The position numbers and the translations under genes were made by a program. 49,779 bases of DNA from Lindgomyces ingoldianus. Lineage: Eukaryota > Ascomycota > Dothideomycetes > Pleosporales > Lindgomycetaceae. Below the pieces are notes generated by a model that saw only the letters and a program-made list of their open reading frames with translations, made no database searches and was not told the DNA's origin. The stretch spans positions 214,917 through 264,695 of the forward strand of contig NW_022985185.1 in the NCBI RefSeq assembly GCF_010093535.1, written 5' to 3'. Shown in pieces: positions 1 through 11,869 of this stretch. The first letter of the stretch is position 1, and every line of letters starts with the position of its first letter.

Positions 1-152
1 CTCTGTACAGAGGAAAGACAAGAGTAATAGAACTAGAAACATATTACCCTTACTTTACCTACCTTATATGCTGTGCACACTGTACACTACTTTTACTCTT
101 GCTACTTAAGTGCTTATACTATAAGCAGCTAGCTGTTAGAGCTTATTTAATA
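1..152 (+). mobile_element. Copia LTR, 3' part (copy 1, cut by window edge)
   Basis: This stretch is collinear over its full 152 bases with 2926-3077, the 3' part of LTR copy 2, and both begin with the palindrome CTCTGTACAGAG. It ends in TTTAATA where copy 2 ends in TTTAACA, a C-to-T change in CpA context as RIP produces. The 5' part lies outside the window. Strand follows the RNase H reading frame of the adjoining internal region. Confidence 0.8.
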
Positions 153-2797
153 CTAATTAGTAGTTAATTTAATTAACTATAAATTAGTAAGAGTAACAAT
201 AGAGTACTTATGCCTTATAAGGTACTTTGTTTTATTACTTATCTCTTAAAAAAAGTAACAGCAGAGTACCTACGCTTTATAAGGTACTTTGTTTAGTTAC
301 TTATCCCTTAAAATAGCAGATTAATCCTTTGCATTGTACAGCAAGCTCTGCTACTGTATAAAGTAAAGAGAAGATAGTGTAAAACGCACACTAAAGCTAC
401 TAAAGCTGCACAACCTAGCAGCTAGATAATAAGCACATTAATCCTTTGCATTGCACAGCAAGCTCTGCTACTGTATAAAGTAAAGAGGAGATAGTGTAAG
501 GCGCACCTTAAAGCTATTAAAGCTGCACAACCTAGCAGCTAGACAACAGCAGTACCTACATAATCTACTAGAAAAGTAATTAACTATACTATTATAATAA
601 AATCTTATTAGCAACTAACAACTCTATGTAATAATAGGAAAAATAAGGAACAATTTCTATTATATAAATAACTTATAAAGGATATAGGGATATTAGAGGC
701 AACACTACAGAATAAGACTAGCCTAGAGTACTAGAATAATAAGATTAACATATTAAAGGCTCTAATAAGCCTATAGACTTAATTATATATAAGTTATATA
801 ATTACTAATCTACATATAACAACTTAGAAGGGTGCTACTCTTTTAAGTGTGTATATAAAGAATTTTAAAGAATAAACACTATAAGACTTCTTAGCACTTA
901 GCTACACATTTAAAAGAGAGCTTATATAAGTGCTAGAGGACAAAGAAATCACACTACAGCTAGGCACTAAAGGTACCTAAGCCTAAAAGCTGTATAATAT
1001 AGCACAAGGGAAGGCAATTGCACTAAAAAGGCTTTGTATGCAACCCCTATTACTATATAAGGCTCTGCACAGAAGCAGACTAAACACAATGCTGCTATTA
1101 ACACTAAATATACTAGTATTACCTGCTTCTACACTTTAGCTAGCACTACACTAATCACTGTACAAACAATACATGCCACCCTACCTAACGCCTGCTCCAC
1201 ACCCTTAATTGTACACACCACCGCCTGCAGTAGTGTATGCACCACTGATACCACCTGCACAATCCATACCACATTACAGCCTATACAAACTTCCACCCTA
1301 GAGGGAAACTGCTAAAGAAAAACTCCTAGCAGACAAGATTATACAATTCTAAAAGGCATAAAAGAAAGATAATAACTATACAGGTTAACTATATAATATC
1401 TTTATAGACAAAACAAGGATCTTTATTAATCTATGTTAATAGCTAAATATCTAGGAAACTTAGTACGCAGACATCTTTCTAGATATTCTAGAAGGTTAGG
1501 CAAATATGCACTATATGCACAACATAGGCCCTAGAAATAACTAGAAGCATTTGTACAACACCTTAAGCATTATAACAAAGGATTTTGCGCAAAGAGAAGA
1601 GAAGAAACTGCAGAAGGCAAAGTTCTGTGTAAAGGGCAAGACTATTCTAGCAGAGAAGCAACTTATTAAGTTTAACAGCAAAAGGATTAAACTCACGCAC
1701 AACACAGTAGTCCTTACTTAGAAGGGATAAGTAAGCCACCTTTATACAATTAACCTAGAGGACAAGGATGCTGCACAACAATATGTCAAGCAACGTGCGA
1801 GAGGGGCATACATTGCATCTGTGTGTTAACTAGAGGCAGCATTTAACCTGTCTATTGCTGCACAAACTACAGACCCTTTACACAACAACATTAACGCACT
1901 TAACACACAAATCTAATGGCAGATAGACAACACTCACAGCTAGGATTCTTAATTATATTAGGCAATAAGGACTGTACAGAGCAAAGCAACTGCTTTAAAA
2001 TACTAGGCAACATTATACACTAGAATTCCACTAAGTGTAAAAGAGTAACTAGGAGTGTTCTTGCTAGTAAACTGTACAGAATAGTTAAAGGGTTTAATAA
2101 TGCAATTGCTCTTAGTACAACTCTACAGTAAATTATACAAACACTTAAACTGCTACTAATTCTAGTAGTAATCTGCATAGATTTAAGGTTTCTATATAAT
2201 TACTTTGTTAAGCTAGGCACTACTAGTAAAAAGCAACTTATAATTAACATTATGTTACTTTATAAATTATATAAAAAAAGGGAAATTACTAAGATAAGGT
2301 AAATTAATAGTAAAGATAACCTAGTAGATGCATGTATAAAGAAAACACTAAACTAGGCTCTTTAATTATTAGTCCTAACTAACTGCCTCTCTGTCTAGAT
2401 AGAAGCATCTGTGGACTAGCTAGATCCTGTGCGCAAAGATGCCTTAGACTAACTAGACTAATAACGCCTTTATATAAGGCTTATTTCCCTTTGTTTTGTT
2501 TTTTTTTATATTATACATACTTATTTTTCTTATTATAAGGATCTGTCACTGCTAGCACTATATAAAAAGAGAAAAGAGCTAGGAGATTGTATAGCAAGGC
2601 TTAGAAAGTAAAAAATAAAGAAAAAAAGAGCTATTTACATAGCATAACTAGCCTATCCTAACGCACAGCATTACTAAGGCAAGTCCTAACAAATAGGGGT
2701 AGAGTAAAGGCAGAACGTAATTAAATAGACCTACACAGACAGAAGAGAGGTAATGTGTACAAAAGGCAACTCTTTAGATAAAAAGAAAAGTTGCTAG
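153..2797 (+). mobile_element. Ty1/Copia retrotransposon internal region, RIP-degraded
   Basis: This is the AT-rich internal region of a Ty1/Copia element, riddled with TAA/TAG stops. In plus-strand frames the 3' half still reads like a fungal Copia reverse transcriptase/RNase H. Recognisable pieces are GAYIASVC and WQIDNTH near 1790-1930, ASKLYRIVKGFN near 2065-2100, and LYNYFVKLGTTSKKQL then KKREITKIR near 2190-2300, which match the Copia RNase H consensus around YDCLVKLGTT...RREITEIRWI. At about 2.6 kb it is much shorter than a complete Copia interior, and integrase and most of RT were not recognised, so it is internally deleted. Two pairs of tandem duplications lie near its 5' end (about 190-308 and 320-544). 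No functional protein is encoded. Confidence 0.8.
320..544. repeat. Tandem duplication inside the Copia remnant
   Basis: Two copies of a unit of about 108 bp lie at 320-427 and 437-544. Both start ATTAATCCTTTGCATTG and end in CAACCTAGCAGCTAGA. The first copy carries more A/T at CpA sites, consistent with unequal RIP. A shorter pair of about 58 bp (about 190-247 and 250-308, both containing TATAAGGTACTTTGTTT) lies just upstream. Confidence 0.8.
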
Positions 2798-3077
2798 TGT
2801 CTGTACACAGCAGCAGCGTCGCGTCCTAGATACAAACAATTGCGCACAAGCAGGATCACGTATCTATGTTACATAATGCTTGTGCGCGAACCTCTGTGCG
2901 TAAACATCTAAATATCCCCCTTTTCCTCTGTACAGAGGAAAGACAAGAGTAATAGAACTAGAAACATGTTGCCCTTACTTTACCTACCTTGTACGCTGTG
3001 CACACTGTACACTACTCTTACTCTTGCTACTTAAGTGCTTATACTATAAGCAGCTAGCTGTTAGAGCCTATTTAACA
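2798..3077 (+). mobile_element. Copia LTR (copy 2, complete, about 280 bp)
   Basis: The sequence starts TGTCTGTAC and ends TTTAACA, giving the TG...CA ends expected of an LTR. It matches copy 3 (3770-4035) through its 5' half, copy 1 through its 3' half, and the start of the sequence at 49683. Inside are an 11-bp inverted repeat (GCGCACAAGCA at 2842-2852, TGCTTGTGCGC at 2877-2887) and the palindrome CTCTGTACAGAG. It follows the RNase H end of the internal region, so it is the 3' LTR of that copy. Confidence 0.8.
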
Positions 3078-3769
3078 TTTAGTATAACTTTATAGTAAAT
3101 TATATAAACACTTAAACTACTACTAATTCTAGTAGTAATTTACATAGATTTAAGGTTTTTATATAATTACTTTATTAAGCTAGGCACTACTAGTAAAAAG
3201 TAACTTATAATTAACATTATGTTACTCTGTAAATTATATAAAAAAAGAAAAATTACTAAAATAAAGTAAATTAATAGTAAAAATAACTTAGTAAATATAT
3301 ATATAAAAAAAACACTAAACTAAGCTTTTTAATTATTAGTCTTAACTAACTGCCTCTCTATTTAGATAGAAGCATCTGTGGACTAGCTAGATTCTGTGCG
3401 CAAAGATGCCTTAGACTAACTAGACTAACAACGCTTTTATATAAGGCTTATTTTTTTTTATTTTTTATTTTTTTTTTTTTTTATTATACGCACTTATTTT
3501 TTTTATTATAAAAATCTGTTACTGTTAGCACTATATAAAAAAAAAAAAGAGCTAGGGGATTATATAGTAAGGCTTAAAAAGTAAAGAATAAAAAAAAAAA
3601 GAGCTATTTATATAGCACAACTAGCCTATTCTAATGCACAGCATTACTAAGGCAAGTCTTAATAAATAAGGTAGAGTAAAGGCAGAATATAATTAGATAG
3701 ACTTACATAGATAAAAAGAAGGTAACGCGTATAAAAGGCAACTTTTTAGATAAAAAGAAAAGTTGCTAG
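3078..3769 (+). mobile_element. Second, partial Copia internal region
   Basis: The segment repeats the last 690 bases or so of the first internal region (3079 onward aligns with 2112 onward), including the RNase H stretch around YNYFIKLGTT. It is more A/T-rich, with poly-A and poly-T runs near 3440-3600. It abuts LTR copy 2 directly but begins in the middle of the interior, so it is a truncated second unit between two LTRs and not a normal element. Confidence 0.75.
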
Positions 3770-4035
3770 TGTCTGTACGCAGCAGCAGCGTCGCAGCCTG
3801 GATACGAGCGATCACGCACGAGCAGGATCACGTATCTATGTTACATGATGCTTGTGCGCGAACCTCTGTGCGCAAACATCTAGATATCCCCCTTTTCCTC
3901 TGTACAGAGGAAAAATAAGAAGTAATTAACACTAGTTACCTAACACCCCTGTGCAATGTTTACACCGTGCAAACCTCTCTGTCTCGTACGCATTTGCTGA
4001 CACTAAGTGCTAGCTAGCAGAGAGTCCATTCAACA
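3770..4035 (+). mobile_element. Copia LTR (copy 3), boundary of the AT-rich block
   Basis: It begins TGTCTGTACGCAGCAG and ends in ...CAACA, about 266 bp. The 5' half is nearly identical to copy 2, while the 3' half is clearly different and more GC-rich. After it, base composition shifts abruptly to normal genomic sequence. The different 3' half suggests it derives from another subfamily member or escaped some mutation. Confidence 0.75.
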
Positions 4036-7000
4036 TGCTGTAATAAAACGCCAGGGGAGTGATTATGGTTGGGGTGGACAAGAGAGCAAGTAAAAACTTA
4101 TCGAAAATGAGCTGGTGGGTGGGAAGAGGGAGGGATAAGATCAAAAGTTCAAGTTCAGGGTTGCATGTCTACAGGCTTTGAGGGGGGAAGGAGTAGCGGA
4201 GGGGGGGGAGGACAGTGAGGAACCAAGTGCTCATCATGAGCATTCGAATAGAACTATGCACTCGGCACTCTGCGCTCGCACTCACACCTCAAGCTTCCTT
4301 TTCCGAAGGCCCAACCAAGGCCTCTAACTGGATATCGTAAAGCCCTGTCTCACCGCAAGCCATGCAAGCAGAGATCACAACTTGTTATTCCCCTCACCGC
4401 TAGTAGAATTGCGCCTTCCAAGTTCCACGCGCCTTTCCAGCGGCTTCCCAATCTCGTCATATCGTTATATCAATTCGGATTTTCTTCGATTCTCATGGAA
4501 TGGATTTCGTATTCTTTTAGAAATGCAGATTGTACATGAAGAAAACTTTTATTCCATCTGAGCACGCACGCATAGCACCATCGCTCTTAGTATAAAATAC
4601 CAACACCTGTGTCGAAGTGTAGAGTGGGAGCAATAAGCTGCACTCAGAGGGCTAATATACCCGGCAAGAAAATGGTTGCTATGCTTTAATGCTCATGCGG
4701 ATCTTCCTCGAGGAGTTTTGCAAGTCCGGCCGCGGGTCGTCCATGAATTTTTTGCTGCATCTGTTTTTGCCCTATCGGAAAGGCCCACGCATTTGTGATC
4801 GAGGTAGGAGTGTTTTAGACCCTAGTTCTGGTGGAGATGTGCGAGAGGGAGTCGAAAAGTAGAGTTAGGGAGGTTTATATACTTCCCAATCCCACCGTCT
4901 CGTTATATGGATTCCGGATCCTCTTCGAAGCTCATGGGTGCCGCTGAAGTGGATTTTGGAAGTCCAACCAGAAGTAATTAAGGATCCTGGAGTACAATTT
5001 TATTCCACCAGAAGCGCACATGTATGTGCGCGATATTCGGATTCTTTTAAGATTCAGCGCCGCTGGAGAAGTGTAGAGTTGAGGCTGAGAAGCGGATTCG
5101 GAAGGGTTCATATACTCTGCGAGGGGAAGGTATGGTGAGTAGTAAGTGATGAGTGCAGAGTGCTGGTGACCGTCAACTAGAGGGGAAGCCACCACCAATT
5201 CTCCAGCCTCCTTCTCCTTCTCTCAGCCAGGGATTGTACGTATATCTGTGCCACACTCCTCCGTCATTTTCTTGGGTTCGATCTGGTTCGTGCAGCGTCT
5301 GGGCTAGAGACATGAAGAACTATGGAACAAATTTTAATACTCCCACCCAAGTGTATTTCCCAAGGTCCGGTAAGTGATTTTGGCGGCCAGAATATTAGCC
5401 CATTACTTTGCATTGTTATTGTTTTCGAGCAACGATGGATTTTCTACCCCACCTTGAAACACAAAACATGGATCGGTGCTGTGGTCATTTTTGCTTTGGT
5501 CGAAGGCCGTACGCATTGTCTTAAAATCTTCGCCTTTCAGTGGAGCCGTGAAGCTGATGTGCAGGAAATTGAGAACGAGGATAGAGCAGGTCCAAAGGGT
5601 TATCTATACCTACGAGTAAGGTACGTACAGTCAAGATCCAGCTCCCTGATGTGATAGTGATGAGCAATTCTAGGTTTCAGGAAACGATATGTGTGCTACC
5701 GAAATTCGAAGAGGACAAAGGATGGTAGTGGTAGTTGCCATTTTTGTTAGATCAAAAACTGTACGTATGGTACCGGAGCTGAAACTTGTAGTGGAGTCTA
5801 AAGCGTGAACTTGGGAAGAGGAGAGCGAGAGAAGCGTGTTCAAGAGTATGTATACCGCTACGACCGAGTTGCGTACTCTCAAGGCCTGGTCCCTGATATG
5901 GGTATGAACCGTATGATTAGCATTTGTTCTCCGATTTCCCTCCTAACCTCTATCAATCTTGAATTCCTTTCCATACGCCAACACATATGCCTAGTAGAGA
6001 GGCTGCTTTTGGAGGGCTGCCGGATCAAAGCATGGCCAAAGCTCGTTCATATTTCAGTTTCTATAGCAAACACCCACATAGCGCTTATTTCCTTTGTGTT
6101 TTGATGCCTTAGGCTGCAGTGGCTGATTTTTCTGCCCCCACGGGATCTCAAAGTCCATGGTTGTCTTTCTTCGTGCTTTTAAAAAAAGAGATGTTGGGTA
6201 TTTATGTTCATTTTCTGTTCTGAAGACTGCTCTGAAAGGACTGTCCCGAAGCGATTTTAATCTAGTCCTAGGGACGACAAGTATGGAGGAATAACGAGAA
6301 AGTGCTAGTAGAAAGTTCATCTCTTATATACCACAGAGACTTAGAGTTCGCATAAAGTACGAATTCTAGACTCAAGGGCAATTATAAAATCTCGCAAGCC
6401 CGTACTTCCGCCATCCTCCTAACCGGCTGTCATCTTTTCCAAACATTGGAGGTATGCTAACGATTCTTTTCGCCTCTGGTTCCACGCCATGATTTGTTCG
6501 ATGAGTTCGTTTATTGATCCACGCCAGATAGGTATGATGGCTTTCTTAGGAGTTTTTAGAGGCGCACGAACCGCAAACATTATTCAGTGATATGTAGCAA
6601 TGTTTTGGCGCAGAATATGGCCGGAGTGTCCTCGATGTGAACCCCATTTTTACAGAGATCGCAATATTTTTGTCTGCCACAGGAGGAATTCCCTCACATG
6701 CCCAAGAAACCGTTAATTTTTTTTGTGAGAACTAATGGGAGAAGTGTGGAGAGTAGAAGCCAGGAAACGAAGTGAGAGGAGTGATTAAATACTCTACTCT
6801 TGGTATCGATAAGAGGACCCATGTGACCCAGACCTCCTCCGTAACCTTGAAAATTCACTTCCCTTCAGTTGATCTCGCTTCACGGGGGTATACAGCCGAT
6901 TTTACTGTCACTCTTCTGCTTCTCACGCTGCGTCTGGACGGTAGCAAAATTTGTTTTCCAGCGATATGGTGTGTCCAATGCTGAAGCCTCACGTCGGTGG

Positions 7001-8007
7001 AGTCAGGAGTCTAATTTCTGAACTAAACCATTACTTTTCTCTCAGGATTCTTATCGAAGACGGTCATGGCTGAAGAACACTCTGTGTGGTAGGCATATTG
7101 AAGGACTAAAAACTTGGAGCAGCAAATGATCCATGAGTTTCCCCACATCAAGGGGAGCCAATATCGAAAATTCTTGCTTCAATTTCAGCGGTTTGGGTTT
7201 GGAGATTCGGTACATTTTCATGCTCGAGGATGCAAGGCGATCAAAAATTGAAGGACCTTAATGTCGATGATGTACGGATTAGATACTTCGAATTGGGGAG
7301 GAACATGACAATGACCTAGTTTGCAATAGGCTAAGTCTCGACCGTTCTTCGGACTTGCCGATAGCGGTATTGGTGAATGTAACCGGCTGCAACAGCTGTT
7401 CCGAGTGTACGTGCTAGTTTTGGTGCAGAGGGACTAGCACGGCTTGCCAGTTTGAGACTGTTTGGCGGGGTTGGGTCGCGGTTGCGGAAAACGTCTTGCT
7501 GTCGCGATAATCTGTATGTCTCCTGTCATCTTCTCTCGGTCGAGCAATAGAGTTGAAGGATATGTTGAGTGTAACTGGATACTACTAATGCAACAGACAT
7601 CATTTCATAACCCGTTTTAAATAATTTATTACCACATTGCTTCTAGATCCCCCTAATTTACTGTCATGATCCCGAAGAGATCCTGGATCGGTATACTAGC
7701 GTACAAATACGCGATGGATTTGGTGTTTGCGGAAGTGGGGACTCAATGTTTGAGGTGTTGAAGTTCGAAAGATCGGAGGAGCGTACCTCCAGAAGGAACT
7801 GGAATATTAACGAAAATTTCATATGAGCCTGTGTGAAATGATACTGTTGATTGAATTTTTTGCTAAAGAAGCTGATCCTGAAGTTGCGAAAGATGCAAGG
7901 CGGAAGGACCTATTTGTAGCGAGAGTCGTAAATAATCCCCCACTGCGCTACGCATATTCTTTAGACATTTGATTTCCCTTAGCCAAACACCACTATCCAT
8001 AGATCCT
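4036..8007. other. Long non-coding region with diverged direct repeats
   Basis: I find no credible gene in these 4 kb. Open frames are short (110 codons at most) and resemble no family I know. The region has ordinary base composition, unlike the Copia block. It holds diverged direct repeats: about 4450-4690 resembles about 4895-5125 (shared pieces include CGTTATAT, TTTTATTCCA and GAAGTGTAGAGT), and a third partial copy lies near 4850-4900. Its 3' end is the downstream flank of the GH5 gene. Confidence 0.5.
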
Positions 8008-9433
8008 CTAAAAGTTCGTGCAAAACTTGCCAAACTTCCGACTCGTAATCGGTTGCGGGAAAACTCCCCCATCTAGCAACTGGAACAAATCCCACTCTCC
8101 AGCGCCTCCATTCTCCGTCTTAAAGTTCCAGAAAAACCAGCCCTGCGTCTTCGCCTCGAACGCATCCAACTGCGTCTCGATGTACCGCCTCGTATCGTCT
8201 TTCCAACCCTGCGTCCAAGTCGAAACCTTCCCAGATTTGCCGGCACACGACCCGACGCGGAAACTGCCCGGGAAAGTACCTTCGTAGCGATTGCCAGCTT
8301 TAAAGCCGTTGAGGTGGGGTGCGCAATCAGTCATCGCGCCAGACCATTCGCCAATAACGGTCCATTTGTCGGAATTGGAGTAGCCGCCGACGGCGTTGCA
8401 GACTTGCTGCCGGTGCTGCGCCGGGGTCATGGCCATGAGGTTGGAATCGAAAATTTGGTATTCGTGATGGTCCATGATGACGTTTTGAGCATTGTTGTCC
8501 GAAGGCGTTAGAACGGTGTTCAACCAAGCTGGGTCCCAGAAGCCGTCATGAAGCATGACCGGAGTGTCGCTTATCTTGCGTATGTTGGTGTATCCGTCGC
8601 GGTAGAATTTTCGGACTGCGTTTGGATCCAGTTTGGATAAGAAAGGCTCATTGACAAGCTCGATTGCAATGACGACGTCTTGCATGGCGGGAATTGCATA
8701 CTTTTGCTCAATGAGCCTCAATGTTGTATGCGTCTGAGCGAGGCTGTCTCCAAAAAACCAGCCTGGTGATGGTAGGCGATGTCCGGAATGGTCGAACCCA
8801 TTCTGGGATCTTGGGACACCGTGTAGGTCAATGACAACCTTCAAGCCCGTTTGTCTAGCCCATCCAATCGCTTTATCAAGGTAAGGTGCTGCTCCGAAAG
8901 TGTACGGTCCTCCAGCGTCTATGTACGCCCAGTAGCCGATGGGAATGCGGACTACATTGAAACCTTCACCTAGTTTAGCTACTGTGCAAGTGAATAATTG
9001 CTAAAGCTCTCACCTGCGTTCTTTATTTTCTGGAAATCTGCGAGTGTGACAAAAGTATCCCAATGAGGTTTCAGAGCGTTTGCGCAAGCTGTTTTCCCGA
9101 GCTTTTCGCAAAGCGTCCATTCGTCGTGGACTTCGTCAGTCACCGAGTACTTCAGGAAGATGGAGGGAGTGATGAATCTGGAAAAAAGGTTAGATGATGT
9201 CCTAATAATCGGCGAAGGGTTTCTTACGGTTCGAGTACAAGCCAACCACCGATGTTCACTCCTCTGACTTTGGTAGAGCCCCAGGCATATGCGACACTCC
9301 GCGATTGAAGGTCCCTGTCTTAATCAGTATGGGAAGGGTGATTAGGCAAAAGCGGGACTTACGATGCTGGAGCAGCGCTAACCAGCGATCCCACAACCGC
9401 TAGGGCAGCCGTCACCGAAGCTTTGAAAAGCAT
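8008..9433 (-). CDS. Secreted GH5 exo-beta-1,3-glucanase
   Basis: The product is a glycoside hydrolase of family 5 (GH5_9 type) that releases glucose from beta-1,3-glucan, for cell-wall remodelling or feeding. Four exons read on the minus strand: 9363-9433, 9228-9314, 9014-9177 and 8008-8963 (425 aa). The N-terminus (MLFKASVTAALAVVGSLVSA) is a clear signal peptide. The family's RGVNIGGWLVLEP opening follows. The acid/base glutamate lies in ELVNEPF (about E213) and the nucleophile in IGEWSGA (about E313), and HGVPRSQNGFDHSG is also conserved. Length is normal and no motif is missing. The acceptor of the last intron was placed at GGTGAAG|GTTTC because it restores the conserved NAGFNVVRIPIGYW; an upstream AG would add two residues. 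It is transcribed away from the oxalate decarboxylase terminus, with about 0.9 kb between them. Confidence 0.9.
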
Positions 9434-10353
9434 TGCAAAGTCAAATGTAGTCAATTACAGTATTAAACAATTAAGAAAGCGCATTAAGATTCAGCGAGTG
9501 ACTGTCTGGGGTGAGTTGAAAAGAGAGTGGAGTCAAATTGACCAGTACATGTGAAGTACGGAGTGCAGTACCAGGTATCGTAAGACACGCCCGAACACTG
9601 GTAGCCTCACGGGGAGAAAGAACGAACAAGCAATCAAAACTCTCACGATGGGCCGTGGGTCATATGTTGATTTTGTATTCAACTACCCCTAAAATCAAGA
9701 ATGACATTTTGACGAGATTGGTGGAGCCACATGATGTGCCCCTGCTTGGCGGCCTACCTTCAGCAAGCCTCCAACAGGACCAAGGGACTGTGGAAAACCG
9801 AAGGCGTTCAGTAAGAACAGTAATTGGTTTCAGCCCACTCTGGGCTGAAGAACGCGGCAACTATTTTCACGAAAGCGTGCATTTCCAGGTCAGGGGAAAT
9901 GGCCAGATCAACGCCACAAGCGATCGCGCGGTGCCACCACGAGCTTGTTTATTCACGCAACATGACGGGCGTCTGGGAGCGATGAGCATTACTCGCTGTG
10001 GGCTAGATAGAGAATAGAGTCTAAGAAGGGGTTTCGCAGTGCATACGAATGGAGTGAAGTCGAATGAAGGTTGACGATACGAGGCACCAAGTGGCGGAAG
10101 GATTGAGGAGTTACCGAATTGGGCCTCGGATGTCTTGGCAGACTTCAGGGGTGTGATCAAGGAAGCACGCCATTAAATTCCAAATGCTGTTGAAACCGGA
10201 GATATTGATGAACAACTGCGATTCCCGACACTCTCAAAATCAAATGTCTTGCTCACAGAGCCTCTGAAGAAGATGCTCCAAACAACCGTTTGTCCACAAT
10301 TATTTACCACAATCCGACAACACCCGGCCATGGCCTCGCCAGCCTCATTACTC
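9434..10353. other. Intergenic region (GH5 promoter, cupin 3' flank)
   Basis: It lies between the start of the GH5 gene and the end of the oxalate decarboxylase gene. A 159-codon plus-strand frame (9538-10017) has no recognisable domain and is antisense to the presumed GH5 promoter; I regard it as chance. Confidence 0.5.
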
Positions 10354-11869
10354 CTAGGTTCCCGTGAAGTTCGTTGTCGTCATATCCTTATTGCCCGGCA
10401 CAATGAACGGCTCCGACTTAGGCAGGGTATCCACAAACGCATCATCAACATTCAAATGATCCTTGACAATCTGCTTCGGAGTAAGACCAAGCCATTGGTT
10501 CACGCTGATATCGCTGTAGCTTGTTGCTTGCAGCACTTCCAATAAGATTAGAGGTTCGCTACCTGTGTTCTCGAGATAGTGCGCGTTTGGAACGGGGATG
10601 TAGCCGACGTTACCGGCTGAAAAGTCGAATGTGCGGCTAGACGCCGGGGCTTGGTAGACGGTGAGACGAGCGGTGCCTTGTAAGAAATATGTCCACTCAT
10701 CTGATGTGGTGTGCCAGTGCATTTCTCGCATAGCGCCCGGTTCTACGGTGACAAGAGCGGCGGAAAACATTTTTGCGATGGGGAATGTTGCTGGATCAAT
10801 CACTTTGATGCTGCCTCCAGGAACTCTGTAGGGTTGTTGTTGGGACAGATGGTAACTGTATGAGGCTTCCTTTGGCAGAAAACCAGCGGGTCCTGTAACG
10901 TTTTGGTCTTGGATATTCTTTGGGGCAGGTGTTCCAGGGAAGATCCACAGTTGCCCATCCGGCAGCTTCTTGAACGTCTCGACCGAGGTCCGGAAGTTCT
11001 TCGCGACGACGCTTTCGGGATTGCGCTCCATGAGTTCTGAGACGAGGAAAGTTTCGTCTTCGCTGAACTCTCCGTCGTCGAAGACTAGGAGGAACTCGCA
11101 TCCATTTTCAAATGCTTGAATAGAGTGCGGAACGCCTTTAGGGAAAAACCATACATCGCCGGCCGTAACATCATCAACAAAGGTCTGTCCTGCCTCATTC
11201 ACTGCAGTGATGCGAACAGATCCATTTAACATCAAAGCCCACTCTCCAGATTTGTGCCAGTGGAGCTCTCGATACGCATGCGGCGACAGCCTCATATTGA
11301 CGCCAGCCATGGCGGTAGCGATTGGAAGCTGATCAACGTTCTGTTGTCTAGCCCAGCCTGCGCCAGCTAAGCCGTGTCGATTGTGGGAGAGTCCAAACGG
11401 CCATTTCGCATTCCCTACATCTCCGGAATCGGTTCCAGGTGGAATGAACAAGTCGCTATTGAGGCGGTCATACGCTTCTGTCCTTTAGGATAGATAGAAT
11501 TAGCACGAGTAATTAAGCAATGCCTAGAATCTTGGCTGCTTACCTTGGACCAGGATCTGTCGGGCCGGTCGATCCTCCCCGTATCGGCTGAGGATTCTTG
11601 ACTTTCGAGAGGTCAAGGTAGAGACCAAGCTGCTCATCCTCTGTTTGTCCTGGTGCCAGCTCAAATTCATCGGGGGGAACCACCGTTGTTGGTTCAGTCG
11701 GTACCGGTATAGAAGGATTGTTCCCCAGGAGCGATGCTGGTCCTCGAAGCGAGCCAGAAACTCCAGAAGCTCCTGGCGGAGCAACATGACCGGATGATGC
11801 AGCCTGAGGGGCTGGGAGAGCCCCCACTTGAACGACCGAAAGAATTAAGGACGCTTGAGAGAGCTTCAT
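10354..11869 (-). CDS. Secreted bicupin oxalate decarboxylase
   Basis: The product converts oxalate to formate and CO2, usually outside the cell, limiting oxalate toxicity or acidity. Two exons: 11544-11869 and 10354-11482 (484 aa). The N-terminus (MKLSQASLILSVVQVGALPAP) is a signal peptide, followed by a proline-rich linker. Two cupin barrels each carry a Mn-binding set. Cupin 1 has HWHKSGEW (about H183, H185, E189) with PKGVPHS (about H228). Cupin 2 has HWHTTSDEW (about H364, H366, E371) with PNAHYLEN (about H410). The flexible-lid segment FSEDETF after cupin 1 has acidic residues, as in true decarboxylases. Length and order fit fungal oxalate decarboxylases. The splice AAG|GTAAGC to CTAAAG|GACAG preserves the frame through TEAYDRLN. 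I see no break. Confidence 0.92.

Noticed and set aside
1..4035. CRISPR-like or satellite interpretation of the repeated blocks at the left edge
   Set aside because: The repeats are long, differ by RIP-type changes, have TG...CA ends and flank Copia RNase H sequence, so LTRs explain them.
5322..5654. 110-codon plus-strand frame in the left non-coding region
   Set aside because: No resemblance to any family, and no splice-linked extension was found.
9538..10017. 159-codon plus-strand open frame between the GH5 and oxalate decarboxylase genes
   Set aside because: No domain pattern, overlaps the presumed GH5 promoter, and an opposite-strand frame of similar quality lies over it.
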